DNA from: Cellulosimicrobium sp. ES-005
Lineage (GTDB): Bacteria; Actinomycetota; Actinomycetes; Actinomycetales; Cellulomonadaceae
Length of the DNA stretch: 64,000 nucleotides
Direction: 5' to 3'
Assembly: GCF_040448685.1 (NCBI RefSeq)
Contig: NZ_CP159290.1
Span: 1,426,001-1,490,000 of the forward strand
The translations under genes and the position numbers were made by a program. Each line of letters opens with the position of its first letter. Within the stretch, counting starts at the first letter, position 1. A model generated the notes under the pieces. That model was given only the letters and a program-made list of their open reading frames with translations. It did not search any database and had not been told where the DNA came from. Positions 15,887-23,578 of this stretch are shown in pieces.

Positions 15887-15954
15887 CGAGATCGACCCGA
15901 GCGTCCGAGATCGACCCTCGGTGGGTCGATCTGGGGACGCTCGGGTCGATCTCG
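15887..15954. repeat. Palindromic GATCGACCC repeat, copy B
   Basis: A near-perfect 68-nt hairpin. The outer 20-bp stem pairs CGAGATCGACCCGAGCGTCC (15887-15906) with 15935-15954. After a small internal loop, an inner 10-bp stem pairs AGATCGACCC (15908-15917) with GGGTCGATCT (15923-15932), and the loop is TCGGT. It lies between the convergent cupin and oxidoreductase genes, where it can also act as a bidirectional terminator. Confidence 0.92.
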
Positions 15955-15961
15955 CGGGGGG

Positions 15962-16897
15962 TCAGACCCGGACGACGATCTTGCCGCGCACGTGGCCGGA
16001 CTGGCTCGCGCGGTGCGCGTCGGCGGCGTCGGCGAGGTCGAACACCTCCGCGACCTCCGGACGCAGTACGCTCTCCTCGCCGAGTTGCGCGAGCTCCGCG
16101 AGGTCCGCCGCGTCGGGGCGCACCCACACGTAGTGCCCGCCGAGCTCGTCGCGGGCCCGGGCCTCCGTGATCGAGGCGACCGTGCCGCCGTCGCGCAGCA
16201 CCTGGGGCACGGTGTCGAGCGCGTCGCCGCCCACGTAGTCGAGGACGACGTCCACGCCCTGGGGCGCGAGCGCCCGGACGCGGTCCGCGAGCCCGTCGCC
16301 GTACGTGACCGGCTCGGCGCCGAGCGAGCGCAGGAAGTCGTGGTTGCGCTCGGACGCGGTGCCGATCACGCGCGCGCCGAGCGCGCGGGCGATCTGCACG
16401 GCGAACGACCCGACGCCGCCGGCCGCGGCGTGCACGAGGACCGTCTGCCCCGCCGCGACGCCCGCGCGCCGAATCGTCTGGAATGCCGTCAGACCCGCGA
16501 GCGGCACGGCGGCGGCCTCCTCGAACGACCACGCCGCGGGCTTGCGCGCGAGCGTGCGGACCGGCGCCGCGACGAGCTCGGCGAACGTCCCGCCCGACAC
16601 CTCGCCGCCGATGACGTCCTTGCGCACGTACCCGTACACCTCGTCGCCCACCTGGAGCTCGGGCGTGTCCAGGCCCACGCGCTCGACGACGCCCGCGACG
16701 TCCCAGCCGGGGACGACGGGGAAGGCCACGTCCATGATCTGGTCGAGGTAGCCCTCGCGGACCTTCCAGTCCACCGGGTTGACGCTCGCGGCGCGCACGC
16801 GCACGAGCACGGAGTCGGGCCCGACCTTGGGGGTCGGGAGCTCGGTCGTCTCGAGGACGTCGGGGCCGCCGTAGCGGGAGTAGGTGATGGCTCGCAT
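15962..16897 (-). CDS. NADP-dependent quinone-oxidoreductase-like (zinc-free MDR) enzyme
   Basis: A 311-residue medium-chain dehydrogenase/reductase of the quinone oxidoreductase branch. The N-terminal GroES-like domain shows VLVRVRAASVNPVDWKVREG and VVPGWDVAGVVERVG. The Rossmann domain shows VLVHAAAGGVGSFAVQIARALG, with the AxxGxxG nucleotide loop. No catalytic or structural zinc Cys set is present. It probably reduces quinones or enones with NADPH, a detoxification role. It runs in the same direction as the VOC gene upstream (62-bp gap), and its 3' end faces palindrome copy B. Confidence 0.93.
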   Translation of the reverse strand: MRAITYSRYGGPDVLETTELPTPKVGPDSVLVRVRAASVNPVDWKVREGYLDQIMDVAFPVVPGWDVAGVVERVGLDTPELQVGDEVYGYVRKDVIGGEVSGGTFAELVAAPVRTLARKPAAWSFEEAAAVPLAGLTAFQTIRRAGVAAGQTVLVHAAAGGVGSFAVQIARALGARVIGTASERNHDFLRSLGAEPVTYGDGLADRVRALAPQGVDVVLDYVGGDALDTVPQVLRDGGTVASITEARARDELGGHYVWVRPDAADLAELAQLGEESVLRPEVAEVFDLADAADAHRASQSGHVRGKIVVRV

Positions 16898-16958
16898 GAT
16901 GGCGGCAACGGCACGCGCGCCCGCCCGATTCCCGAGACGCTCTACCTCGTGCGGTGCG

Positions 16959-17366
16959 TCAGCCCTCGAACGCCGTCGAGTCCATGAAGAGGACCTCCCA
17001 CTGGTGGCCGTCGAGGTCGGCGAAGCTGCGGGAGTACATGAACCCGCCCTCCTCCTGGGGGTCCTTGACCGCGGTGGCGCCGGCGGCGAACGCGGCGTCG
17101 GCGAGGCGGTCGACCTCCTCGCGACTGTCGGTGCTCAGCGCGTTGATGACCTCGGTCGTCGCGGTCGCGTCGGCGATGGACTTGTTCGTGAACTGCTTCG
17201 CGAACTCCTCGGTGAGGAGCATGACGTAGATCGTGTCGCTGATGACGATCGACGACGCGTTCTCGTCGGTGAACTGCTCGTTCACGGTGTACCCGAGGGC
17301 GGTGTAGAACGCCTTGGAGGCGTCGAGGTCCTGGACGGGCAGGTTGACGAAGATCTGCGTGCTCAT
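16959..17366 (-). CDS. VOC-superfamily (glyoxalase-like) protein
   Basis: A 135-residue protein of two beta-alpha-beta-beta-beta modules. It starts with MSTQIFVNLPVQDLDASKAF and ends with SFADLDGHQWEVLFMD, the typical DxDGHxWE closing motif. Such proteins are resistance enzymes, isomerases or binding proteins; the catalytic metal site cannot be assigned from sequence. A GGAGG sequence upstream of ATG 17366 supports that start over one at 17483. It is divergent from nothing nearby and lies downstream of the amidohydrolase terminator. Confidence 0.85.
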   Translation of the reverse strand: MSTQIFVNLPVQDLDASKAFYTALGYTVNEQFTDENASSIVISDTIYVMLLTEEFAKQFTNKSIADATATTEVINALSTDSREEVDRLADAAFAAGATAVKDPQEEGGFMYSRSFADLDGHQWEVLFMDSTAFEG

Positions 17367-17445
17367 GAGCGTGCCTCCGGCGTCGTGGGCGGTTCGCCCG
17401 GTACGTGGTGTCGTGGGGGTAGACGACCGGTGCCGCGAGAACTCA

Positions 17446-17478
17446 TCGCCCGGCCGCGCACGTGTCGCGGCCGGGCGA
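17446..17478. terminator. Hairpin terminator after the amidohydrolase operon
   Basis: TCGCCCGGCCGCG (17446-17458), loop CACGTGT, then CGCGGCCGGGCGA (17466-17478): a perfect 13-bp stem. It lies 39 bp past the amidohydrolase stop on the minus strand and upstream of the VOC gene, separating the two transcription units. Confidence 0.8.
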
Positions 17479-17516
17479 CCCACGCCCCGGGGCGGCTCGG
17501 ACGCGTTCGGACGAGC

Positions 17517-18755
17517 TCAGACGAGCACGTCGCCGTCGCGCGCGACGACCCGCCCGCCGGCCACGACGAGGGCGCGGTGCGGGGCGCGCACGACGGCGTC
17601 GGGCACGTTCTCGGCGTCGACGAGCACGACGTCCGCGGTCGCGCCGACGACGAGGTCGTGCACGTCGCGCCCGACGAACCGTGCGGCGTCGGACGTCGCG
17701 ATGCGTGCTGCCGTCACGAGCTCCTCGTCGTGGCGGAACCGGGACAGGCGCGCGAGCTGGGTCGTGAGCGCGAGGAGGTCGCCGGTCCCGTAGGGCGACC
17801 ACAGGTCGCGGATGCCGTCGGTGCCGAGCCCGACGGCGACCCCGGCCCCGCGCAGCGCGTGCACGGGCAGGGGAGCGGCGCCGAGCGGCGCGACGGTCGT
17901 CATGGTGATGCCGGCCGCGCCCATCGCGGCGACGAGGTCCGCCTGACGCGACGCCGGCACGTCGCCGACCGCGAAGCCGTGCGCGACGTTGACCTTGCCC
18001 TGCAGCCCGGCGCGCAGCGTGCGGTCGATCATGAGCTCGACCTGGAACGCCCCGAGCTCGCCGCCGTCGTGCAGGTGCACGTCGATCCCGACGCCGCGCC
18101 GCTCCGCGATGGCGAACAGTCCGTCGAGCTGGCCGACCGGGTCGCGGTCGATCGACGCCGGGTCGAGCCCGCCGACGTGCTCGGCGCCCGCGGCGGCGGC
18201 CGCGTCGAGCAGGTCGAGCACGCCCGGTCGGCGCAGCACGCCGTCCTGCGGGAACGCGACGATCTCGGCGTGCACCGCGCCGCCGAGCGTGGCGAGCGAC
18301 TCGCGCACGACCTCGATGCCGCGCAGGCCCAGGCCGAGGTCGACGTCCACGTGGGTACGGATCGCCGTGGTGCCGTGGCGGACGAGCTCGCGCAGCACCG
18401 CGAGCGTGACGTCGACGCCGGGGATCCCGAGCTCGTCGCGGTGCGCGCGCTCGTGCGCGATGCGTCCCTGCGTCGTCGCCTCGCCGCCGTAGCTGACCCA
18501 CGGCTCGCCCCACCAGCTCTTGTCGACGTGCGCGTGGGCATTCACGAGCCCGGGCAGGGCGAGCAGGCCGCGGCCTTCCACGACACCGTCCGCCGCGGTG
18601 TCGCCGGACGGACCCGTGCCCGCCGGCGCACCCGGGTCGTGCGGCGCCACCGCGGCGATGCGCCCGTCGGCGACGTGCAGGTCGACCCGCTCGCCGCCCC
18701 ACGGGCGGACGTCGCGCAGGACGGTGACGGTCTCGGGGGCGATCGGGCTGGTCAT
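17517..18755 (-). CDS. Amidohydrolase (cytosine-deaminase-like)
   Basis: A 412-residue TIM-barrel hydrolase of the CodA-like amidohydrolase group. It has the entry motif VNAHAHVDKSWWG (metal His 74 and 76), then IDVHLHDGGELGAF, NVAHGFAVGD and GLGTDGIRDLWSPY, which supply the remaining His and Asp metal ligands. Cytosine deaminases, isoguanine deaminases and related hydrolases share this pattern (HxHxDK, HxHDGGE, AHGFA, DGIRD), so a cyclic amide or amidine is the probable substrate. The ATG overlaps the stop of the upstream lipoprotein gene (ATGA), so the two proteins are made together. Confidence 0.88.
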   Translation of the reverse strand: MTSPIAPETVTVLRDVRPWGGERVDLHVADGRIAAVAPHDPGAPAGTGPSGDTAADGVVEGRGLLALPGLVNAHAHVDKSWWGEPWVSYGGEATTQGRIAHERAHRDELGIPGVDVTLAVLRELVRHGTTAIRTHVDVDLGLGLRGIEVVRESLATLGGAVHAEIVAFPQDGVLRRPGVLDLLDAAAAAGAEHVGGLDPASIDRDPVGQLDGLFAIAERRGVGIDVHLHDGGELGAFQVELMIDRTLRAGLQGKVNVAHGFAVGDVPASRQADLVAAMGAAGITMTTVAPLGAAPLPVHALRGAGVAVGLGTDGIRDLWSPYGTGDLLALTTQLARLSRFRHDEELVTAARIATSDAARFVGRDVHDLVVGATADVVLVDAENVPDAVVRAPHRALVVAGGRVVARDGDVLV

Positions 18756-20008
18756 GCTGCGGGTCCTTCCGGGAGCGGGACGACGACCTGCGGCCGTCCG
18801 GGGATCTGGATCTCGTACGACTCGAGCGTGGCGAGGTCGACGACCGTCGCGCCGTCCCACGCCTCGGCCTGCGTGTACCCGCCGGCGAGCACGGCGCTCA
18901 GGGACCCGCTCGCGGGGTCGGTCCACGTCGTGACGGTCTCGTGCCGGCGCGTCAGGGGAGCGACCCGCTCCTCGCCGGTCGCGGGGTCGAGGACCGCGAC
19001 GTTCGGGCCGCCGGTCGCGTTGCCGAACGGCCCGTCGCCCACGACGACGACGCGGCCGTCGGGCGTGCGCGCGACGCCGTGCTGGTGGCTGTCCGCCGCG
19101 GAGGGCACGGTCGTCGTCGCACCCGTGGCCGGATCGAGGCGGACCAGCACGCGGCCCTGGTAGGGGAGCAGGAGCGAGCCGTCGTCGTCGAGCACCGCGT
19201 AGTGCGGCTTCTCGAACGACGCGAGCCCGCCCGCGGTGCCGAACGGTGCGACCTCGATCCGCCGCGCCTCGAACGTCGTGGTGTCGACGACGTGCACGGA
19301 GAACTCGTCGTGGTCGACCGTGTAGACCGCGCGGCCGTCGGCCGCGACGAGCACGTCGAACGGCCGCAGGCCCACGGGCGTGCTCGCGAGGACCTCGCGC
19401 GCGGCGACGTCGATCGTCTCGAGCGTGGACGAGTCGCCCCGGTGGACGGCCACGTAGACGCGGGTGCCGTCCGGCGACACCGCGATGCCCATGCCGCCGC
19501 GTCGGTACTCGCCGAACCCGACCCGGGCGGGCGTGTCTCGGTAGGGGATCAGGTCGACGCGCTCGCGCGTGGTGAGGTCGACGACCGCGACGCCCTGCGC
19601 CGTCGAGACGTACGCGCGCATCGTCGGGGCGTGCACGGCGATCCCCCAGGGCGCGGCGCCGACCTCGACGCGGTCGACGACGGCGCTCCCGTCCCGGATC
19701 GTCGGATCGACGACGGCGAGCCCGTCGGACTCGGCCTCGGTCGCGAGCAGGTAGCGCGCGGGGGCCTCCACCGGCTCCTCGAGGACCGCGGGCTCGTCCG
19801 AGGGGTCGGGCGCAGGGGGCGGGGCGGGGGACGGGGCGCCGGGGGTCCGCGCGGGATCGGGAGAGGCAGCGTCGCCCGGATCGCCCGGCGAGCAGGCGGC
19901 GAGCAGGCCGACGACGACGGCCGTCGCCCACGCCGCGACGGCACGCCGGGTGCGGCGCGTACGACGCCGCAGGGGCGCGGCGCCACCGGGAGGGGGGAGA
20001 TGTGCCAT
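18752..20008 (-). CDS. Secreted lipoprotein with beta-propeller (YVTN-type) repeats
   Basis: A 418-residue protein. A basic N-terminus and hydrophobic segment end in LLAAC, a lipobox with lipidated Cys 39. A Pro/Asp-rich linker (about 40-75) leads to a seven-bladed-type propeller. Blade-like repeats are seen as LAVVDPTI, VAVVDLTTRE, GIAVSPDGTRVYVAV, FDVLVAADGRAVYTVD and GVARTPDGRVVVVGD. I expect it to sit on the outer face of the membrane. Its role is unknown; because it is coupled to a cytoplasmic amidohydrolase, it could bind or sense the same nutrient. A 10-bp GntR-like palindrome overlaps its ribosome-binding region. I chose ATG 20008, since upstream sequence lacks a signal-peptide pattern. 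Confidence 0.85.
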   Translation of the reverse strand: MAHLPPPGGAAPLRRRTRRTRRAVAAWATAVVVGLLAACSPGDPGDAASPDPARTPGAPSPAPPPAPDPSDEPAVLEEPVEAPARYLLATEAESDGLAVVDPTIRDGSAVVDRVEVGAAPWGIAVHAPTMRAYVSTAQGVAVVDLTTRERVDLIPYRDTPARVGFGEYRRGGMGIAVSPDGTRVYVAVHRGDSSTLETIDVAAREVLASTPVGLRPFDVLVAADGRAVYTVDHDEFSVHVVDTTTFEARRIEVAPFGTAGGLASFEKPHYAVLDDDGSLLLPYQGRVLVRLDPATGATTTVPSAADSHQHGVARTPDGRVVVVGDGPFGNATGGPNVAVLDPATGEERVAPLTRRHETVTTWTDPASGSLSAVLAGGYTQAEAWDGATVVDLATLESYEIQIPGRPQVVVPLPEGPAA

Positions 20009-20015
20009 GGCGAAA

Positions 20016-20025
20016 TGGTATACCA
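20016..20025. promoter_or_regulatory. GntR-type palindrome before the lipoprotein/amidohydrolase operon
   Basis: TGGTATACCA is a perfect 10-bp palindrome 8 bp upstream of the lipoprotein start, within an AT-rich patch. It matches the general FadR/GntR-family pattern (T-G-G-T-x-T-A-C-C-A type). No GntR gene lies within the window, so the regulator would act in trans. The overlap with the start region suggests repression. Confidence 0.6.
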
Positions 20026-20132
20026 ATTGCACGGACGCCCCTTCGACGTCCCGGACCGGTTCCCGGACCAGGCCGAGAGCCGCGCCCAGCACCGGGTGAC
20101 GACCGGCGGGACGCGTCGGCAGCGCCCCCGCC

Positions 20133-20642
20133 CTACGCGCTGTCGCCGGCGGGCGCCTCTGCGGGACGGGGCTCCAGCACGACGACCGCCGTCTCGGTCG
20201 GGCGCCGTGCGGCGAACCCGTCCAGCGCGTGGTCGAACGTGCGCCACCGCTCCCAGAGCCGGGCGCGCTCCGCCCCCTCGGCCGCGCGACCGCGGACGGC
20301 GCGCGTCTCGCCGTGCAGCTCGACGGTGGTGTCCGGGTGCGCCTGGAGGTTGAGCCACCACGCGGGCTCGGGCGCGGCCCAGCCGTTCATCGCGAGCGTG
20401 ACGAGGTTCGGGCCGTCCTCCACGTACCCGACGATCACGTCGTGCTCCCGGCCGGTGCGTCGCCCGACCGTGCGGAGCAGGAGCGTGCCCCACTTCTCGG
20501 GCTGCGGGCGCCACAGGCCGCGGCGGTGCCCGGTGACCCGGTAGTACGCGCGGTGCACGACCCAGGCCGTGCGGACGAACCAGCGTGGCGGGAGCCGTGG
20601 CGGGCGCTCGGGGGCGGAAGGTGCGGAGGACGTGTCGGTCAT
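20133..20642 (-). CDS. Nitroreductase-family deazaflavin-dependent (DDN-type) protein
   Basis: A 169-residue split-barrel protein of the DUF385/DDN family, in which actinobacterial members bind F420. Recognisable segments are LLRTVGRRTGREHDVIVGYVEDGPNL, followed by NGWAAPEPAWWLNLQAHPDTTVEL, the diagnostic W-x-x-N-L-x-x-x-P stretch. The N-terminal helix (RWFVRTAWVVHRAYYRVTG) probably contacts the membrane. The expected role is F420H2-dependent reduction of quinones or xenobiotics. I chose ATG 20642; the upstream ATG at 20711 adds an Arg-rich stretch lacking family similarity. It follows ligD on the same strand with an 83-bp gap. Confidence 0.85.
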   Translation of the reverse strand: MTDTSSAPSAPERPPRLPPRWFVRTAWVVHRAYYRVTGHRRGLWRPQPEKWGTLLLRTVGRRTGREHDVIVGYVEDGPNLVTLAMNGWAAPEPAWWLNLQAHPDTTVELHGETRAVRGRAAEGAERARLWERWRTFDHALDGFAARRPTETAVVVLEPRPAEAPAGDSA

Positions 20643-20725
20643 GGTCGCCGCCCTGCGTCGGAGGGGAGCCGAGGAACCTCGACGGAGCAACGGTCCCGCG
20701 GGTCGGGGCACGCGTCAACGGTCCG

Positions 20726-23398
20726 TCACCGGTCGAGCGTCGCGGGCTCCTCACGCACGACGTCGGCCGGCGACTTGTCGCGCCGCCACCCCTTCCACAC
20801 GGGGTGCCGCAGCTTGCCGAACGGGATGTCGTCGCCCTCGCCCTCGCCGGGTCCCGTCCACTCGGCGTAGACGACCTCGGCGACCCGACGCGGCGACACC
20901 CAGCGTGCGTCCCGCGCGTCCTCGCGGGGCACTCCCGTCGCGGGCGCGGTCGTGCGCTCGATCCGGCCGAGCTCGGCCACGAGGTCGCGCCGCTCGGCGT
21001 CGGTGAAGCCCGACCCGACGCGGCCCACGTAGACCAGCCGGTCGCCGTCGGGCACCGCGAGCAGGAGCGACCCGACGAGGTGCGTCCGCTCGCCGTGGCC
21101 CGGCCGCCACCCCACGACGACGACCTCCTGCGACTGCGCGTGCTTGAGCTTGAGCCACAGCGCCGAGCGGCGGCCGGACGAGTAGGTGCCGTCGCGCCGC
21201 TTGGCGACGACGCCCTCCAGGCCGAGCTGCCTCGACGTCTCCATCGCCGCGTCGAGGTCGCCGTCGAACGCGGGCGGCACGTGCACCGGCGCGCGCGCGT
21301 CGCCCAGCACGTCCTCCAGCACCTCGCGCCGCTCGTCGTAGGGGCGCTTGGCGAGCGACCGGCCCGCGGTCTCCAGGAGGTCGAACACCATGAGGTCGAC
21401 GGTGACCTTGCGGCGGGCCGCCGCGACGTCCCCCGGCTTGGCGATGTTCGCGCGCTGCTGGAGGCGCCGGAAGCTCGGCCGTCCCCGCGCGTCGAGCGCG
21501 ACGATCTCGCCGTCCAGCACGACCGGCAGCGCCTCGGCCGGGACCTGCTCGGCGAGCGCCTGGAGCTCCGGGTACGTCACCGTCATGTCCTTGCCCGAGC
21601 GGCTCACGAGCCGCACCCGGCCTTCGGACACGTGCGCGAGCGCCCGGAACCCGTCCCACTTCATCTCGAACGCCCACGCGTCGCCGTCGCGCAGGTCGCC
21701 TGGCGTCGCGGGAGAAGCGAGCATGGGCCGCCAGTCCGTCCGAGCCGGCTGCGGTTCGGTCGGGGTTTGGTCGGGGCCGTGGTCGGGCTGGGTGGCGGGT
21801 GGGGCGCTCGCGCCGGGTCTACCATCCGCGCCTCGTTCCTCGGCGCTCCCGCCAGACCCGCCACGACCCGGCGCGAGCGCCCCACCCGCCTTCTTCGTCT
21901 CGCCCTGGTCGCGGCCTCCCGCGGACACCGGCCCCGGGGTGCCACCACGCGGGGCCATGAGGTGGATGAGCCAGTTGTCCTCGTCGCGACCGTCGCGGCC
22001 GCCCGTGTGGATGAGGGCGAGGCGGCGCGTGCCGTGCTGCTCGCCGTGGAGGGTGACGATGACCTCCTCGCCGTCCCGCCACTTCTCCAGCTCGTACGTG
22101 CCGGCGTCCCAGATGGTCACCTCGCCCGCGCCGTACTCGCCCTGCGGGATCGTGCCCTCGAACGCCCCGTACGCGAGCGGGTGGTCCTCGGTCTGGACGG
22201 CGAGGTGGTTCTTCTTCGGGTCCGTCGGCTCGCCGCGGGGCAGCGCCCAGCTCACGAGGACGCCGTCGTGCTCGAGCCGGAAGTCCCAGTGCAGTCGCCG
22301 GGCGTGGTGCTCCTGGATGACGAAGCTGTTGCCCGCGCTCGGGGGCGGCGCCTCGTCCGGGACCGGCTCGGGCGTGCGCTGCGCGTCGCGCATGGAGCGG
22401 TAACGGCGCAGGCGGTCGGGCCGGTCGGCGCCGTCGCCGCCCGACGTCGCAGCGCCCTTGCGCTCGAACGTCGCCATGCGCTCGGGCGTGGGCTCGAGCG
22501 CGGACAGATGGCCGAGCGTGAGGGCTGCGAGCGGGTCGCCGATCGTGCGCACGCGCTCGACCACCTCGTCCTTGTCGAGGTGCCGCAGGTCCGGGTCGTC
22601 GAGCTCCTCCCACGTGCGGGGCGCCGCGACGGTCGGGTGCATGCGCCCGCGCAGCGAGTACGGCGCGATGGTCGTCTTGTTGCCGTTGTTCTGGCTCCAG
22701 TCGACGAGCACCTTGCCGCCGCGCAGCGACTTCTTCATGTCGCTCACGACGAGGTCGGGGTGCTCGGCCTCGAGGTAGCGCGCGAGCTCGTGCGCGACGG
22801 CGGAGACGGCCGCGGCGTCCTGCTTGCCGTCGAGCGCGGCGTACAGGTGGATGCCCTTGGACCCGCTCGTCACGGGCAGGGGCTCGAGCCCCATGCCCTG
22901 CAGGATCTGCCGGGCCAGGCGCGCGACCTCCGCGCACTCGGCCAGCCCGGCCCCGGGCCCCGGGTCCAGGTCGAGGACGAGCCGGTCCGGGTTCAGGTGG
23001 ACCCCGGTGCGGCCGAACTGCCACTGCGGCACGTGCAGCTCCAGCGACGCCGTCTGGCCGAGCCACGTCAGCGTGGCCAGGTCGTCGACGAGCACGTAGT
23101 CGTTCGCGCTGCTCTTGTGCTGGATGCGGCGCGTGCGCACCCACGACGGCACGCCCTGCCCCGCGTTCTTCTGGAAGAACACCTGCCCGTCGACCCCGTC
23201 CGGCCAGCGCTTGCGCGTCGCGGGCCGGTGGGCGCAGTGGGGGAGCATGACGTCGGCGACGGCCGCGAGGTACGCGAGGACGTCCGCCTTCGTCGTGCCG
23301 GTGGCGGGGTAGAGGACCTTGTCGAGGTTCGTGAGCCGCAGGCGGTGGCCCCCGACGCTCACCGTCTCGCCCGCGCCGCGGCTCGATGAGGTGGCCAT
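20726..23398 (-). CDS. ligD: Multifunctional ATP-dependent DNA ligase LigD (NHEJ)
   Basis: An 890-residue protein with three domains in mycobacterial order. The polymerase/primase domain (about residues 10-290) has the LVLDLDPGPG metal motif. The 3'-phosphoesterase domain (about 355-475) has FVIQEHHARRLHWDFRLEHD. The ligase domain (about 560-890) has catalytic Lys 580 in FEMKWDGFRAL. Together with Ku it repairs double-strand breaks by end joining. The linker at about residues 503-537 is unusual: it is encoded by a 103-bp structured repeat also found at 39.4 kb (see the repeat entry). The ATG at 23398 directly precedes the polymerase domain and is divergent from the alarmone synthetase gene. 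Confidence 0.97.
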   Translation of the reverse strand: MATSSSRGAGETVSVGGHRLRLTNLDKVLYPATGTTKADVLAYLAAVADVMLPHCAHRPATRKRWPDGVDGQVFFQKNAGQGVPSWVRTRRIQHKSSANDYVLVDDLATLTWLGQTASLELHVPQWQFGRTGVHLNPDRLVLDLDPGPGAGLAECAEVARLARQILQGMGLEPLPVTSGSKGIHLYAALDGKQDAAAVSAVAHELARYLEAEHPDLVVSDMKKSLRGGKVLVDWSQNNGNKTTIAPYSLRGRMHPTVAAPRTWEELDDPDLRHLDKDEVVERVRTIGDPLAALTLGHLSALEPTPERMATFERKGAATSGGDGADRPDRLRRYRSMRDAQRTPEPVPDEAPPPSAGNSFVIQEHHARRLHWDFRLEHDGVLVSWALPRGEPTDPKKNHLAVQTEDHPLAYGAFEGTIPQGEYGAGEVTIWDAGTYELEKWRDGEEVIVTLHGEQHGTRRLALIHTGGRDGRDEDNWLIHLMAPRGGTPGPVSAGGRDQGETKKAGGALAPGRGGSGGSAEERGADGRPGASAPPATQPDHGPDQTPTEPQPARTDWRPMLASPATPGDLRDGDAWAFEMKWDGFRALAHVSEGRVRLVSRSGKDMTVTYPELQALAEQVPAEALPVVLDGEIVALDARGRPSFRRLQQRANIAKPGDVAAARRKVTVDLMVFDLLETAGRSLAKRPYDERREVLEDVLGDARAPVHVPPAFDGDLDAAMETSRQLGLEGVVAKRRDGTYSSGRRSALWLKLKHAQSQEVVVVGWRPGHGERTHLVGSLLLAVPDGDRLVYVGRVGSGFTDAERRDLVAELGRIERTTAPATGVPREDARDARWVSPRRVAEVVYAEWTGPGEGEGDDIPFGKLRHPVWKGWRRDKSPADVVREEPATLDR
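21788..21890 (-). repeat. Structured palindromic element, copy 1 (inside ligD)
   Basis: Perfect 26-nt outer arms at 21794-21819 and 21865-21890 enclose a 45-nt core (21820-21864). On the plus strand the core begins TACCATCC, then an inner hairpin GCGCC / TCGTTCCTC / GGCGC (21828-21846), then TCCCGCCAGACCCGCCAC. A conserved CTGGGT abuts it (21788-21793). Copy 2 (39443-39552) has the same core, loop and flank, but different stem sequences that still pair. Here the element is translated as part of the LigD linker. Confidence 0.9.
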
Positions 23399-23578
23399 GG
23401 GCCCATCGTGACGCGCGCCCGTCCGCGCCGCCTGCCGGGCGGGACCCGACGCGGGACCAAGGACCCTGCCCGCGGGGCGCCGCGGGAACTTCCTGGCGCC
23501 CCCGACCGTGCACACTGGAGGAGGCGGTCCGCCCCAGCCGTGGAGACCGCCGGGACGAGGCAGACCGAGAGGAACACC

